A stretch of 64,000 nt of DNA from assembly GCF_002899945.2 (NCBI RefSeq), contig NZ_PPEG02000007.1, positions 1-64,000 of the forward strand. Direction: 5' to 3'. Within the stretch, counting starts at the first letter, position 1. Each line of letters begins with the position of its first letter. This document shows, one piece after another, positions 16,321-26,105 of this stretch. A program made the translations under genes and the position numbers. Source of the stretch: Chryseobacterium viscerum (GTDB taxonomy: Bacteria > Bacteroidota > Bacteroidia > Flavobacteriales > Weeksellaceae). The notes beneath the pieces were generated by a model. It made no database searches. It was not told the DNA's origin and saw only the letters and a program-made list of their open reading frames with translations.

Positions 16321-16399
16321 GGATCCCGTAACCCGAATCCCGAAACTCAAATCAAAATTTCAAAGTCTCGAATCTCGTAACCCGGATCCCGCAACCCAA
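16321..16399. repeat. Imperfect 30-bp direct repeat with CCCGTAACCC words
   Basis: 16321-16350 and 16370-16399 agree at 25 of 30 positions. A third, shorter relative lies at 31759-31780 in another intergenic gap. The stretch is far more GC-rich than the surrounding spacers. Confidence 0.6.
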
Positions 16400-16411
16400 A
16401 TGTAAAAAAAA

Positions 16412-17641
16412 CTATTCATATCTCAATGCCTCGATAGGATCAAGTTTTGATGCTTTCAATGCAGGATAATATCCGAAAAACACTCCAGTAACAGCACAGA
16501 CAATGAATGAAACAATAATCGAAGATTCCGTAATAAAAGTAGGCCAGGAGAGGAAGAAAGTAACCAATTCTGAAGACAGGATTCCTAATAGTACTCCAAG
16601 AATTCCGCCGGTGATACTGATAAGCACGGCTTCAATAAGAAACTGGTACAGAATATCTTTTCCTCTTGCACCAATAGACATTCTCAGCCCGATTTCTTTC
16701 GTCCGTTCTGTAACGGATACGTACATGATATTCATAATTCCAATTCCTCCTACAATCAGAGAAATTCCGGCAATAGCTGATAAAAGTACGGTCAGAAGCT
16801 GGCTGGTTGAGCTCATGGTAGAGATAAGCTCCGCCTGAGTTCTTACGCTGAAGTCGTCATTGCTTCCATCAGCAGGCAGTTTATGCTGTTTTCTTAAAAT
16901 CTCCGAAACCTGATCTGTAGCCTGCTGCGACGTGTTTTCATTCGTAGAAGCTGCATACATGGTCTGAACATAAGTAATTCCTAAAAATCTTCTCTGAACG
17001 GTATTGAATGGAGCAATGATCACATCATCCTGATCCTGTCCAAATGCATTAGACCCTTTTGAAGCCAGAATTCCAATGATTTTCATAGGAACTTTATTGA
17101 ACCTGATGATACTCCCCACCGCATCTTCGCCGTTAGGAAATAAATTATTGTAAACCGTTTGTCCCAAGAGACAGACTTTGTTGGAAGAAGTAACATCCTT
17201 TTTGGTAAAAAGATTGCCCTCGGCAATACTCCAGTCTCTGATGCTGAAATATTCTTCATTCACGCCTTGCAATTGAGTAGGCCAGTTGTTGGGTCCGTTG
17301 ATAGACTGCCCGTTGGTCTGTACAGCGGGAGATACATAAGAAACATCAGGTGCTCCTTTTGAAATGGCATCTGCATCCTGGGGTTTCAAGGTCTGTAGTC
17401 CCGAAGCACCAATTCTGGCACCTCCGGAAACATTTACATTGCTGGATGGACGAATGGTAATCATATTTGATCCCATGGATGAAAGCTGATCACTGATGCT
17501 TTTTTTTGAGCCCTCTCCAATCGCGGTCATCGCAATCACTGAAGCCACACCGATAATGATGCCAAGCATGGTTAAAAATGCACGAAGCTTATTTCTTAAA
17601 AGAGCTTTCCAGGCAATTCTGAAGAGGTTTGAAATGTTCAT
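16412..17641 (-). CDS. MacB-like ABC transporter permease
   Basis: The 409-residue permease has one N-terminal membrane segment (AFLTMLGIIIGVASVIAMTA), a large periplasmic MacB_PCD domain (about 45-240) and three C-terminal segments ending in FtsX-like GYYPALKASKLDPIEALRYE. This is the permease half of a MacB-type mechanotransmission transporter; the ATPase is a separate gene here (17668), 26 bp upstream. With the membrane-fusion protein and TolC-like genes it forms a tripartite efflux or secretion pump. The cargo cannot be inferred. Confidence 0.92.
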   Translation of the reverse strand: MNISNLFRIAWKALLRNKLRAFLTMLGIIIGVASVIAMTAIGEGSKKSISDQLSSMGSNMITIRPSSNVNVSGGARIGASGLQTLKPQDADAISKGAPDVSYVSPAVQTNGQSINGPNNWPTQLQGVNEEYFSIRDWSIAEGNLFTKKDVTSSNKVCLLGQTVYNNLFPNGEDAVGSIIRFNKVPMKIIGILASKGSNAFGQDQDDVIIAPFNTVQRRFLGITYVQTMYAASTNENTSQQATDQVSEILRKQHKLPADGSNDDFSVRTQAELISTMSSTSQLLTVLLSAIAGISLIVGGIGIMNIMYVSVTERTKEIGLRMSIGARGKDILYQFLIEAVLISITGGILGVLLGILSSELVTFFLSWPTFITESSIIVSFIVCAVTGVFFGYYPALKASKLDPIEALRYE

Positions 17642-17667
17642 TGCAGTAGTTTTTTTGGTTTACATGA

Positions 17668-18414
17668 TCAGTAATCATCATTTACCGGAAGATTTTCCAG
17701 GGCTTCTTTGGCAGACTTTATATGATCATTTTTTATATCCTTAATGACTTTTCCATCCTGCAGAGTAACTGTTCTGCTGCTGAAAGTAGCAATGTCAGGT
17801 TCATGGGTTACAAAAACAATGGTTCGTCCCTGATGGTGAAGATCCTGCATGAGAGTCATGATTTCATAAGAGGTTCTGGTATCCAGATTTCCCGTGGCTT
17901 CATCTGCAAGAATCATGACAGGTTCATTCACCAAAGCTCTGGCAATAGCGACTCTTTGCTGTTGTCCTCCGGACATTTGATTCGGAAGATGATCAATCCT
18001 GCTCTCTAGTTTTACAGCTGTTAAAGCCTGTATAGCTCTTTTGTGGCGTTCTTCTGTAGAAATTTTTGAGTTGTAGAGAAGCGGAAGCTCTACATTTTCT
18101 TTTGCGGTCGTTCTGGGAAGAAGATTGTAAGCCTGAAACACAAAACCGATTTTTTGATTTCGGAGAACAGCCAGCTCATCACGATCCAAATTTTTGATAT
18201 TAATACCATCCAGAATATAGTCTCCACCTGAGGGTTTATCTAAACACCCAATAATATTGAGCAGGGTAGATTTTCCGGAACCGCTGCTTCCCATAATGGT
18301 TACGAATTCACCTCTTTCTACCGTAAATGTCACCCCTTTCAGTGCGTGAACAATTTCTTCACCCATTCTGAATTCTCTTTTCAGATCGATGATCTCCAGA
18401 ATTTTTTCTGCCAT
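17668..18414 (-). CDS. MacB/LolD-type ABC transporter ATPase
   Basis: The 248-residue ATPase has Walker A GSSGSGKST, Q-loop FVFQAYNLLP, signature MSGGQQQRVAIARAL, Walker B VMILADEATGNLDT and the switch histidine in VFVTHEPDIA. The LolD/MacB-like insert TAKENVELPLLY is present. It powers the adjacent FtsX-like permease. It sits between the permease and the fusion-protein gene in a four-gene operon read on the minus strand. Confidence 0.94.
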   Translation of the reverse strand: MAEKILEIIDLKREFRMGEEIVHALKGVTFTVERGEFVTIMGSSGSGKSTLLNIIGCLDKPSGGDYILDGINIKNLDRDELAVLRNQKIGFVFQAYNLLPRTTAKENVELPLLYNSKISTEERHKRAIQALTAVKLESRIDHLPNQMSGGQQQRVAIARALVNEPVMILADEATGNLDTRTSYEIMTLMQDLHHQGRTIVFVTHEPDIATFSSRTVTLQDGKVIKDIKNDHIKSAKEALENLPVNDDY

Positions 18415-18491
18415 GACTTTTGTTTTAGGTTTGCTAGTTGTTGATTGACGGTTTTATAAAAAGAATTTAAAATCTAAGATTTATAATTTTT

Positions 18492-19760
18492 TTATCTCGG
18501 TCCGCCACCGCCGCCACCGCTGTTTTTGTTATTTCCGCCACCTCTTCTTTGAGGCATGAATGGACTTTTAGTCTGTCCTCCGGAAGATTTTTTTGACAAA
18601 ATTTTATAGCCGGTAATGATATTTTCATTTTTATCCAATCCCGAAACAACCTGTATTTCGGTATCATTATCCATTCCGGTTTTTATTTTTTTACGGGAAA
18701 TAGTGCTGTCCTTTGCAATGATCCAAACCGCTGCTTCATTTTTCTTTTCGGCTCCCTTGTCTTGTTTTTTCCATTGTCCTTTTTCATGTTTTTTACCATC
18801 GGCAAATGGAGTATTTACTTTGTATTTTTTGATGATCAGACTGTCTGGTCTAAAGCTGGTGGCCGCCACAGGAATTTTCATAATATTGTCTAAAACCTGG
18901 GTGTAGATTGTAATATTTGCTGTCATTCCCGGTTTCAACTTTAGGCTGGAATTATCAGCGTTGATGATGGTGGTGTAATTGACCACATTTGATGAAACAG
19001 TAGGATGGAGGCGTACTTCAGAAACCTGACCGTCAAATGTTTCATCCGGAAAAGCATCCACCGTAAATGTCGCTTTCTGACCTACTTTTACATTTCCGAT
19101 ATCGGCTTCATCTACGGAGGCACGTACCCGCATTTTGGTGAGATCCTTAGCAATACTGAACAGGGTAGGCGTACTGAAGCTGGATGCAACCGTTTGTCCT
19201 TCACTTACATTCCTGTTGAGTACAGTTCCGTCTATCGGAGAATAAATATAGGTAAGAGAAAGGTTTTTATTGGCCGTAGAAAGCTGAGCCGTTACAGTGC
19301 CCACCTGTGCTTTTGCAATATTGTATTGGTTGGTGGCATTGTCAAAATCTGCTTTGCTGATAGCCCCGACTTTGTAAAGCTGAGATTGCCTGTTGATATT
19401 GATTTCATTGTAAGCAAGATTACTCTTTGCATTCTGTAAATTAGCCTGGTACTGTTCTGACTGAAATTTAAGAAGATCCGGGTCTAAAGTTGCCAGTAAT
19501 TCTCCCTTTTTCACGGTAGAATTGAAATCCACATAAATATTTTTGATGATTCCTGACACCTGAGTACCTACAGCAACTGTATCTACAGGCTGTATCGTTC
19601 CGGTAGCGGTGATGGAATTTGAAATTTCTCCCATCTCAGGTTTTACTGTTTCCAGCTGGATTTTTATTTCTTTTTCTCTGATGAAGAAAAACCAGACTGC
19701 ACCCATTGCAATGATGCCGCCCACAACCCAGTACAACCATTTTTTATTCTTTGTTTTCAT
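18492..19760 (-). CDS. MacA-like periplasmic adaptor (membrane fusion protein)
   Basis: The 422-residue protein has an N-terminal membrane anchor (WLYWVVGGIIAMGAVWFFF), a biotinyl-lipoyl half-motif pair (VSGIIKNIYVDFNSTVKKGELLATLD), a coiled-coil hairpin (about 90-160) and beta-barrel domains. The C-terminus is Gly/Asn-rich (GGGNNKNSGGGGGGPR). It bridges the inner-membrane MacB-like complex to the TolC-like channel in the periplasm. It ends 77 bp before the ATPase gene and starts 3 bp after the TolC stop. Confidence 0.92.
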   Translation of the reverse strand: MKTKNKKWLYWVVGGIIAMGAVWFFFIREKEIKIQLETVKPEMGEISNSITATGTIQPVDTVAVGTQVSGIIKNIYVDFNSTVKKGELLATLDPDLLKFQSEQYQANLQNAKSNLAYNEININRQSQLYKVGAISKADFDNATNQYNIAKAQVGTVTAQLSTANKNLSLTYIYSPIDGTVLNRNVSEGQTVASSFSTPTLFSIAKDLTKMRVRASVDEADIGNVKVGQKATFTVDAFPDETFDGQVSEVRLHPTVSSNVVNYTTIINADNSSLKLKPGMTANITIYTQVLDNIMKIPVAATSFRPDSLIIKKYKVNTPFADGKKHEKGQWKKQDKGAEKKNEAAVWIIAKDSTISRKKIKTGMDNDTEIQVVSGLDKNENIITGYKILSKKSSGGQTKSPFMPQRRGGGNNKNSGGGGGGPR

Positions 19761-19763
19761 AGC

Positions 19764-21074
19764 TTACTTTAGATTTATAGGGTTACCTGCGTAAAATTCG
19801 TAGATCTGTTGATTGAGAACTGCAGTGTATTTGGCCTGCAGATAATTCTGAATGGATTGTATATAAAGCAATCTCTGCTGCTGAAGCTGTACGTAATCAA
19901 TACTTCCGAGCTTCATCTGGGCATTGACGATGTCATAACTTTGTTTGCTTATATCCATCTGTTTGGAGGCAGAATCATATTGTGACAGCGCATTCTGAAG
20001 GTTGATGAAAGATTGTTCTATCTGTTGATTGAGAACTGTTTTGGTATTCTGTAAATCAAGATTGGCCTGTTCAATGGCAATTTTTGATTTTTCAATCTGT
20101 GTTTTATAGATTCTGTTGTTGTAGATCGGAATTCCAAGGCTTAAACCGATGGGCATATAAAAGTTATTTCCAAGTTGATTAAAATAATTTCCGTTTCCAT
20201 TAGAATAATTGGTTGAGATGTTTCCTACCAGATTCAATGTGGGTTGGATGGAAGCTTTAGTCATTTTCAGATTCGTATTGGAATTTTCTACATTCAGTTC
20301 ACTATATTTTACTTCGGGACGTTGGCTTTGCGCTAAGTTTTGAACGTCTTGTAATGATTTTAACTGATCATCTACAATGATGCTGTCGGGTTTTACAATT
20401 TGAAAATCATAATTCGAAGGCAGCTGCAGGATTTGTTTTAAATTGACCGTATTGGTTCTTAAATTGTTTTGAGCAGAGGTCAGATTGTACTGATCCTGGG
20501 CGACCTGTGACTGAATTTGAAGATAATTTAATTTTGAAAGACTTCCGGCTTTATAGAGCTGATCTCCTTGTTTTAATTGAGTTTGTGTCGTTTTGAGAAC
20601 ATTTTCAAGAGAAATAATATTTTCCTGATTCATCAGAATATTCAGGTAAGCCTGAGTGATATTCAGGATAATATTGTTCTCTGATTCCTGTACGGACAGA
20701 TCAGCCATCTGCACCAGAAGATTTTTTGATACCTCATTATTTTTAATGTAACTTGCATGATAAAGGGTCATGGAAGAATTGGCTCCTATATTTTGAGATT
20801 GAGCACCGGTCATATGAAGACCATCACTTCCATTGAGGGCAAATAATCCCTGTGAAACGGTTCCGCTGAGGTTGGGGTATTTTGCATCTTTTGCCTGAAG
20901 GAGATCCTGCTGGGCAGAAGTTTTTGAAAGCCTTAAAGAATTGATAGGAATATTATTCTCCTTTGCATATTCAATACAATTTTCCAGGGTCCAGGAGGAT
21001 GGATAATTGGGTTTTTGGGCAAATATTTCAAGGGCTATGCATGAGAATATCAAAAAGAAAAATTTGCTTTTCAT
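19764..21074 (-). CDS. TolC-family outer membrane efflux protein
   Basis: The 436-residue protein has a signal peptide (FFFLIFSCIALEIFAQ) and two related halves of long helices, each of the OEP type (LENCIEYAKENNIPINSLRL near the start; QLGNNFYMPIGLSLGIPIYN in the second half). It forms the outer membrane exit duct of the tripartite pump and is the first gene of the operon TolC-MacA-ATPase-permease. Confidence 0.92.
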   Translation of the reverse strand: MKSKFFFLIFSCIALEIFAQKPNYPSSWTLENCIEYAKENNIPINSLRLSKTSAQQDLLQAKDAKYPNLSGTVSQGLFALNGSDGLHMTGAQSQNIGANSSMTLYHASYIKNNEVSKNLLVQMADLSVQESENNIILNITQAYLNILMNQENIISLENVLKTTQTQLKQGDQLYKAGSLSKLNYLQIQSQVAQDQYNLTSAQNNLRTNTVNLKQILQLPSNYDFQIVKPDSIIVDDQLKSLQDVQNLAQSQRPEVKYSELNVENSNTNLKMTKASIQPTLNLVGNISTNYSNGNGNYFNQLGNNFYMPIGLSLGIPIYNNRIYKTQIEKSKIAIEQANLDLQNTKTVLNQQIEQSFINLQNALSQYDSASKQMDISKQSYDIVNAQMKLGSIDYVQLQQQRLLYIQSIQNYLQAKYTAVLNQQIYEFYAGNPINLK

Positions 21075-21273
21075 GGCTTTATTTTTGAAAATTCATAAAT
21101 AACAAAGAAAAAATCAATCCAATTTAATAAAAAAAAACAATGTTTAACAAGTTTTTAACTTTAGGCTTCTTTTTTTGGATTTAATTTTCCAAAAATTAAA
21201 AATATATTAAAAGATTCTGAATTTAAGTTTACATATTTCAAACTTTATTCAAAAACAAGTCAAATATTTATTG

Positions 21274-21281
21274 TATCTTTG
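21274..21281 (+). promoter_or_regulatory. Probable -7 element of the DEAD-box helicase gene
   Basis: TATCTTTG, an exact TAnnTTTG match 20 bp before the ATG at 21302. Confidence 0.6.
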
Positions 21282-21301
21282 CAAAAATTTTAAAATAGTT
21301 A

Positions 21302-23011
21302 ATGAATTTATTTACGGAAACCAATTTAAGTCCTGATATCCTTAAGGCAATTGGCGAACTGGGCTACGAAAGCCCAACAGAAATCCAAAAACAGACTATC
21401 CCTTTTATTCTTTCAGATATTCGCGATTTGATCGCACTTGCGCAGACAGGGACAGGCAAAACAGCAGCGTTTTCGCTTCCGATTTTGGATATGATTGACG
21501 ATACGAGTCGCAAAATCCAATTATTGGTGCTTTGTCCGACACGGGAATTATGTCTTCAGATTTCGAAGGACATAAAGAATTACTCTAAGTACATGAAAGA
21601 CATCAAAACTACTGCGGTTTATGGTGGAAGTAGTATTGTAGATCAGATGAGATCTTTGAAGGACAAACCACAGATTATTGTGGGAACTCCTGGTAGAGTA
21701 ATAGATCTTATCAACAGAAAAGCATTAGACTTTTCTGCGATTCATTGGTTAGTATTAGACGAAGCTGATGAAATGCTTTCAATGGGATTCAAAGACGAAT
21801 TGGAAACCATTCTAAGAGAAACACCGGAAACTAAACAAACTTTCTTATTCTCTGCAACGATGAATAAAGAAGTGGAAAGAATTTCCAAAAATTACCTTAC
21901 AAAGCCACACCGTATTTCAGTAGGTTCTATCAACGAAGTGAAGAAGAACATTACTCACGAATACTATGTAGTAGGGTACCGCCAGAAAAAAGAGGCGTTG
22001 AAGAGATTGATCGATGCGAATCCTAATCAGTATTCTATTATCTTCTGTAGAACGAGAATGGAAACTCAGGAGGTAGCAGATTTCTTGATGCAGAACGGTT
22101 ATGCCGCTGATGCTCTTCATGGTGACCTTTCTCAGGCACAGAGAGATACCGTAATGAAGAAGTTCAGATTGAAAAACATTGATATTCTTGTAGCGACAGA
22201 CGTTGCAGCAAGAGGATTGGATGTAAACTCTCTGACTCACGTTATTCACTTCTCTTTACCTGATGATCCTGAAGTATTTGTTCACAGAAGTGGTAGAACA
22301 GGTAGAGCTGGAAAAGATGGTATTTCTATGTCTTTAATCAAGCCTGAAGAAAGCAGAAAATTGAAGCAGATAAAATCTGCAACAAAAATTGAAATTCACG
22401 AAAAATTCATTCCTACAGGTGAAGATATTATCAAAGCTCAGGTAGGAGGTGTATTCGAAAAATTATTGACGGAGCACGAAGATCTTTTCGAATTTGATGA
22501 TAGCTTGATCCCAGATTTGAGCAATTTTACAAAAGAAGAATTGGTACACCAGTTGTTACAATTCCAATTGAAAGATCTTGCTTTATACTACAAAGACAAG
22601 CACGATCTTACTGAGCAGAAATTGAGCAGCAGAGACGACGATTACTCAAGAAGAGACCGTGGACGTGATAGAGATAGCAGAGACCGAGACAGAGGTCGTG
22701 ATAGAGACAGAGGAGATCGCGGAAGAGACAGAGATCGTAGCAGCAAGCCAAGAAGAAAAGATGAAAACATGGTAAGATTCTTTTTCAATCTTGGAAAGAA
22801 AGATCATTTGAAGAAGCTTGACGTTTTAGATATTATCAATAAAGCAACTGATGATGGAAAAAGCAAAAGAAGAGCAGAAATCGGTGATATCGAAATCTTA
22901 GAGAAATTCTCTTTCTTCGAAGTTGAAAAGTCTTTTAAAGATAATGTTTTGAGCAATATTCAATCCATGAAGTTCAAAGGAAAAGATATGAGAGCTGAAG
23001 TAGCAAACTAA
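21302..23011 (+). CDS. DEAD-box RNA helicase (DeaD/CsdA-DbpA-like) with RD-repeat
   Basis: This 569-residue RNA helicase has the Q motif (GYESPTEIQKQTIPF), AQTGTGKT, PTRELC, DEAD, SAT and HRSGRTGRAG motifs in order (residues 1-370). A basic low-complexity tract of alternating Arg and Asp (about 455-490) and a C-terminal DbpA/CsdA-type RNA-binding domain (about 495-569, MVRFFFNLGKKDHLKKLDVL) follow. It should remodel structured RNA, in ribosome assembly or mRNA decay. A rho-independent terminator follows. The second DEAD-box gene at 28415 lacks the C-terminal RNA-binding domain. Confidence 0.94.
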   Translation: MNLFTETNLSPDILKAIGELGYESPTEIQKQTIPFILSDIRDLIALAQTGTGKTAAFSLPILDMIDDTSRKIQLLVLCPTRELCLQISKDIKNYSKYMKDIKTTAVYGGSSIVDQMRSLKDKPQIIVGTPGRVIDLINRKALDFSAIHWLVLDEADEMLSMGFKDELETILRETPETKQTFLFSATMNKEVERISKNYLTKPHRISVGSINEVKKNITHEYYVVGYRQKKEALKRLIDANPNQYSIIFCRTRMETQEVADFLMQNGYAADALHGDLSQAQRDTVMKKFRLKNIDILVATDVAARGLDVNSLTHVIHFSLPDDPEVFVHRSGRTGRAGKDGISMSLIKPEESRKLKQIKSATKIEIHEKFIPTGEDIIKAQVGGVFEKLLTEHEDLFEFDDSLIPDLSNFTKEELVHQLLQFQLKDLALYYKDKHDLTEQKLSSRDDDYSRRDRGRDRDSRDRDRGRDRDRGDRGRDRDRSSKPRRKDENMVRFFFNLGKKDHLKKLDVLDIINKATDDGKSKRRAEIGDIEILEKFSFFEVEKSFKDNVLSNIQSMKFKGKDMRAEVAN

Positions 23012-23028
23012 TCTTTTTTATACTATAC

Positions 23029-23055
23029 AAAACCGGCATTAATGCCGGTTTTTTC
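23029..23055 (+). terminator. Terminator after the DEAD-box gene
   Basis: A perfect AACCGGCATT/AATGCCGGTT stem followed by TTTT, 18 bp after the stop. Confidence 0.85.
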
Positions 23056-23161
23056 ATTTGATAATCAGTAGGTAAGCGAATGTTAACAAAACTTAATGTT
23101 ATATAGTTTCACGTGCAATCCTTTTTTAGGAAATTTGCACTCGAATTATAAATACTAAAAA

Positions 23162-23800
23162 ATGGGAATTGGTAATATTTTCCACGCTTTTCAACCCAAA
23201 GATAAAATCTTCTTTGTACTTTTCGAAAAAGTAACTGAAAATCTAGTTGCAATGTCAGAAGACTTCAACGCAGGAATCAAGGATTTCGATCTTAATGACG
23301 ACTCAATGTTGAAGAAAATGAGCGACTTCGAACACAAGAATGATGAACTTACTCACGAAATTTTCGTAGAATTAGGGAAAAACTTCATTACACCTTTTGA
23401 CCGTGAGGACATCCACACATTGGCAACAGGATTGGATGATATCGCTGATTATATCTACGCTTCCACAAAATATATTTTCCTGTACAAATCACCTGAACTG
23501 AAGGCTTATTCAGACTTCTCTTTATTGATCCACAAAGCATGTCTTGAAATTCAGAATGCAATGAAAAACCTTAAAGGGTTCAAAAACATGGAGCAGGTGA
23601 AAGAAGCTTGTATTAAAGTGAACTCTATTGAGAATATTGCTGACGATTTGCTTTCCAATTCAATGGTAGAATTATTTGAAACCAATGATGCGATTAACAT
23701 CATTAAAGTTTCATCTGTATTGAACTATCTTGAAATTGTAACTGACAAAGCAGAAGATGTTGCCAATACAATTGAGAACATCATGATTAAATACGCATAA
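23162..23800 (+). CDS. PhoU-like DUF47 protein, partner of the phosphate transporter
   Basis: The 212-residue all-helical protein is of the DUF47/PhoU-like family (FFVLFEKVTENLVAMSEDF, HKNDELTHEIFVELGKNFITPFDREDIHTLA, DDIADYIYA). Such proteins are encoded next to PiT transporters and are thought to tune low-affinity phosphate uptake, binding metals through acidic clusters. The PiT gene begins 13 bp downstream, so they form an operon. Confidence 0.9.
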   Translation: MGIGNIFHAFQPKDKIFFVLFEKVTENLVAMSEDFNAGIKDFDLNDDSMLKKMSDFEHKNDELTHEIFVELGKNFITPFDREDIHTLATGLDDIADYIYASTKYIFLYKSPELKAYSDFSLLIHKACLEIQNAMKNLKGFKNMEQVKEACIKVNSIENIADDLLSNSMVELFETNDAINIIKVSSVLNYLEIVTDKAEDVANTIENIMIKYA

Positions 23801-23813
23801 TACATAGCAAAAA

Positions 23814-24956
23814 ATGGAATTTCCGATTTTACTTATAGTTATTATTGCGTTGGCTCTGATCTTCGATTATATCAATGGTTTCCATGATGCGGCCAACTCA
23901 ATTGCAACTATAGTTTCTACAAAAGTTTTAACTCCATTCCAGGCTGTACTTTGGGCGGCGCTTTGGAATTTTGCAGCATTCTTTATTGCTGCTTATATTA
24001 TTGGAGAATTCAAAATTGGTAATACAATTGCCAAAACCGTTAATGAGAATTTTATCACGCTTGAAGTTATATTTTCAGGTCTTATAGCTGCCATTGCATG
24101 GAACCTTTTGACATGGTGGTTCGGGATCCCTTCATCATCATCACATACGCTGATTGGAGGTTTCTTAGGAGCTGCTCTTATGCATGCTTTCATGATGGAT
24201 TATAATGCTGTAGCTGCAGCGCAGCCAGAGCTTGGGATGTGGGAAACCATTAAAGAAGCTTTCAGCCAGGTAACTCATCAGGGGGTTGTAAAGTTTGATA
24301 AAGTTATTCCTATCTTCCTGTTCATTTTCATGGCACCGATCATAGGGATGATTATCTCCATCATTATTACATTGATTATTGTACACCTTTATAAAAAATC
24401 AAATCCACACAAAGCAGACAAATCTTTCAAAAGATTGCAGTTGGTTTCATCAGCACTGTTTAGTTTAGGACATGGTTTGAATGATGCTCAGAAAGTAATG
24501 GGAATCATTGGAGCAGCGGTAATTTATTATCACGTTAATATGCTTCAGGATGCACAGTATTTGAATATTCCTTCTGCAGGACGTTTTGATTATTTTGCTC
24601 AGCATTATATTTGGGTTCCTTTAGTTTCATTTATCGCTATTGCTTTAGGGACAATGAGTGGTGGTTGGAAGATTATCAAAACAATGGGTACCAAGATTAC
24701 GAAAGTAACTTCATTAGAAGGTGTAAGTGCAGAAACTGCAGGGGCTATTACCCTATTCATCACAGACCACTTTGGTATTCCTGTATCTACGACCCATACA
24801 ATCACGGGTTCTATCATCGGGGTAGGATTAACGAAGAGAATTTCAGCAGTAAGATGGGGGATTACAGTAAGCCTTCTTTGGGCTTGGGTATTAACAATTC
24901 CAATTTCTGCAATAGTAGCAGCAATTACCTATCTTGTGGTAACATTCCTTTTTTAA
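23814..24956 (+). CDS. PiT-family inorganic phosphate transporter
   Basis: The 380-residue inner-membrane symporter has about 10 segments and both PiT signatures: DYINGFHDAANSIATIVSTK in the N-terminal half and GHGLNDAQKVMGIIG in the C-terminal half, with the SSSHTLIGG and STTHTITGS pair. It imports phosphate, probably as a metal-phosphate complex, driven by ions. It is cotranscribed with the DUF47 gene and followed by a terminator. Confidence 0.93.
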   Translation: MEFPILLIVIIALALIFDYINGFHDAANSIATIVSTKVLTPFQAVLWAALWNFAAFFIAAYIIGEFKIGNTIAKTVNENFITLEVIFSGLIAAIAWNLLTWWFGIPSSSSHTLIGGFLGAALMHAFMMDYNAVAAAQPELGMWETIKEAFSQVTHQGVVKFDKVIPIFLFIFMAPIIGMIISIIITLIIVHLYKKSNPHKADKSFKRLQLVSSALFSLGHGLNDAQKVMGIIGAAVIYYHVNMLQDAQYLNIPSAGRFDYFAQHYIWVPLVSFIAIALGTMSGGWKIIKTMGTKITKVTSLEGVSAETAGAITLFITDHFGIPVSTTHTITGSIIGVGLTKRISAVRWGITVSLLWAWVLTIPISAIVAAITYLVVTFLF

Positions 24957-24978
24957 AAAACAAATCATATAATTATAT

Positions 24979-25008
24979 AAACTTTGTCCATTTGGGCAAA
25001 GTTTTTTA
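24979..25008 (+). terminator. Terminator after the phosphate transporter gene
   Basis: AAACTTTGTCC, loop ATTT, GGGCAAAGTTT (one wobble pair) followed by a T-run. Confidence 0.8.
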
Positions 25009-25031
25009 TTTTATAAAGCCTTGAAAAATCG

Positions 25032-25039
25032 TATTTTTG
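25032..25039 (+). promoter_or_regulatory. Probable -7 element of the polyprenyl synthase gene
   Basis: TATTTTTG, an exact TAnnTTTG match 18 bp before the ATG at 25058. Confidence 0.6.
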
Positions 25040-25057
25040 TTCAAATTATAAGATTTT

Positions 25058-26029
25058 ATGGAATTTTTAGACAGATACCAGCAGATTGTTGCAGATGCCA
25101 TCACTAAATATACTTTTAAAGATAAGCCTTCGGAGTTGTATGACCCGATGAATTATATTATTTCCCATGGTGGAAAACGTCTTCGTCCTATTATGGTGCT
25201 GATGGCATGTGAGATGTTCGGTGGAGATCTTAAGCAGGCAATCAAGCCATCATTGGCTATCGAGTTTTTCCATAACTTTACGCTGATCCATGATGATATT
25301 ATGGATGAAGCTCCCTTAAGAAGAAATAAGCCTACCATTCATACTTTACATGGTCTGAATGTAGGAATTCTTTCCGGAGACGGACTGATGCTTAAAGCTT
25401 ATAAATTTTTTGAAGATCTTGAACCTGAAATCTTCAAAGCATGTATCAGAATTTTTACCCATACAGGACTTCTACTATGTGAAGGACAGCAGTATGATAT
25501 CAATTTTGAGACTCAGAAAGATGTTACTTTCGACGATTATATCAGAATGATTACTTATAAAACAGGAGTTCTGAGTGCTTCTTCATTTGAGATCGGAGCT
25601 TTGATTGCAAAAGCTGATTTTAAAGATGCTAAAGCCATTTTCAACTTTGGAAAGCACATCGGAATTGCATTCCAGATCATGGATGATTATCTTGATGTAT
25701 TTGGGGATCAGGCGCAGTTTGGAAAAAAACATGCCGGAGATATCTACGAAAACAAAAAAACCGTTCTGTATCTGCTGGCAAGAGAACATGCTACTGATGA
25801 AGAAAGAAAAGAACTGGATTACTGGTATTCTAAAAAGACTGAAAACGTTGATAAGGTCTATGGAGTAGAAAAGATCTTCAGAAGAACGAAAGTAGATGAT
25901 AAAGCTTTACGTTTGATTGAAAAACATAATGAAATCGGGCAAAGCTATCTTCAGAAAATAGATGTTCCGGAAGAAAAGAAAAAACCTTTTATCGAACTGG
26001 CAAATTATTTGTTGAGAAGAGAAAGTTAA
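25058..26029 (+). CDS. Polyprenyl diphosphate synthase
   Basis: This 323-residue trans-prenyltransferase has GGKRLRP (38-44), the first aspartate-rich motif DDIMD (79-83) followed by the RR of LRRNKPT, and a second motif MDDYLD (about 210) with DDLGKK-like FGKKHAGDIYENK. It adds isopentenyl diphosphate units to allylic diphosphates. The position before the first DD carries Ile/His, with no bulky residue obvious to me, so chain length (geranylgeranyl or longer, for quinones) is uncertain. It stands upstream of a GSCFA gene with a repeat-like spacer between. Confidence 0.9.
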   Translation: MEFLDRYQQIVADAITKYTFKDKPSELYDPMNYIISHGGKRLRPIMVLMACEMFGGDLKQAIKPSLAIEFFHNFTLIHDDIMDEAPLRRNKPTIHTLHGLNVGILSGDGLMLKAYKFFEDLEPEIFKACIRIFTHTGLLLCEGQQYDINFETQKDVTFDDYIRMITYKTGVLSASSFEIGALIAKADFKDAKAIFNFGKHIGIAFQIMDDYLDVFGDQAQFGKKHAGDIYENKKTVLYLLAREHATDEERKELDYWYSKKTENVDKVYGVEKIFRRTKVDDKALRLIEKHNEIGQSYLQKIDVPEEKKKPFIELANYLLRRES

Positions 26030-26105
26030 TATAGGGAGCGGATGGTAGGTGGCAGGTAGCAGCAATTTACCTGCAACCTATTTCCCGCAGCCTAATACCT
26101 ATACA
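26030..26105. repeat. Imperfect inverted-word spacer
   Basis: GGTAGGTGGCAGGTAGCAG is answered by CTGCAACCTATTTCCCGCAGCCTA, a sloppy inverted repeat built from GGTAG/GGCAG words. It precedes the GSCFA start. Confidence 0.5.

Noticed and set aside
16412..21074. MacAB-TolC-like operon as a novel exporter for the RiPP
   Set aside because: It is complete and of ordinary type, 9 kb away and separated by unrelated genes; no C39 peptidase domain is present, so there is no reason to link it.
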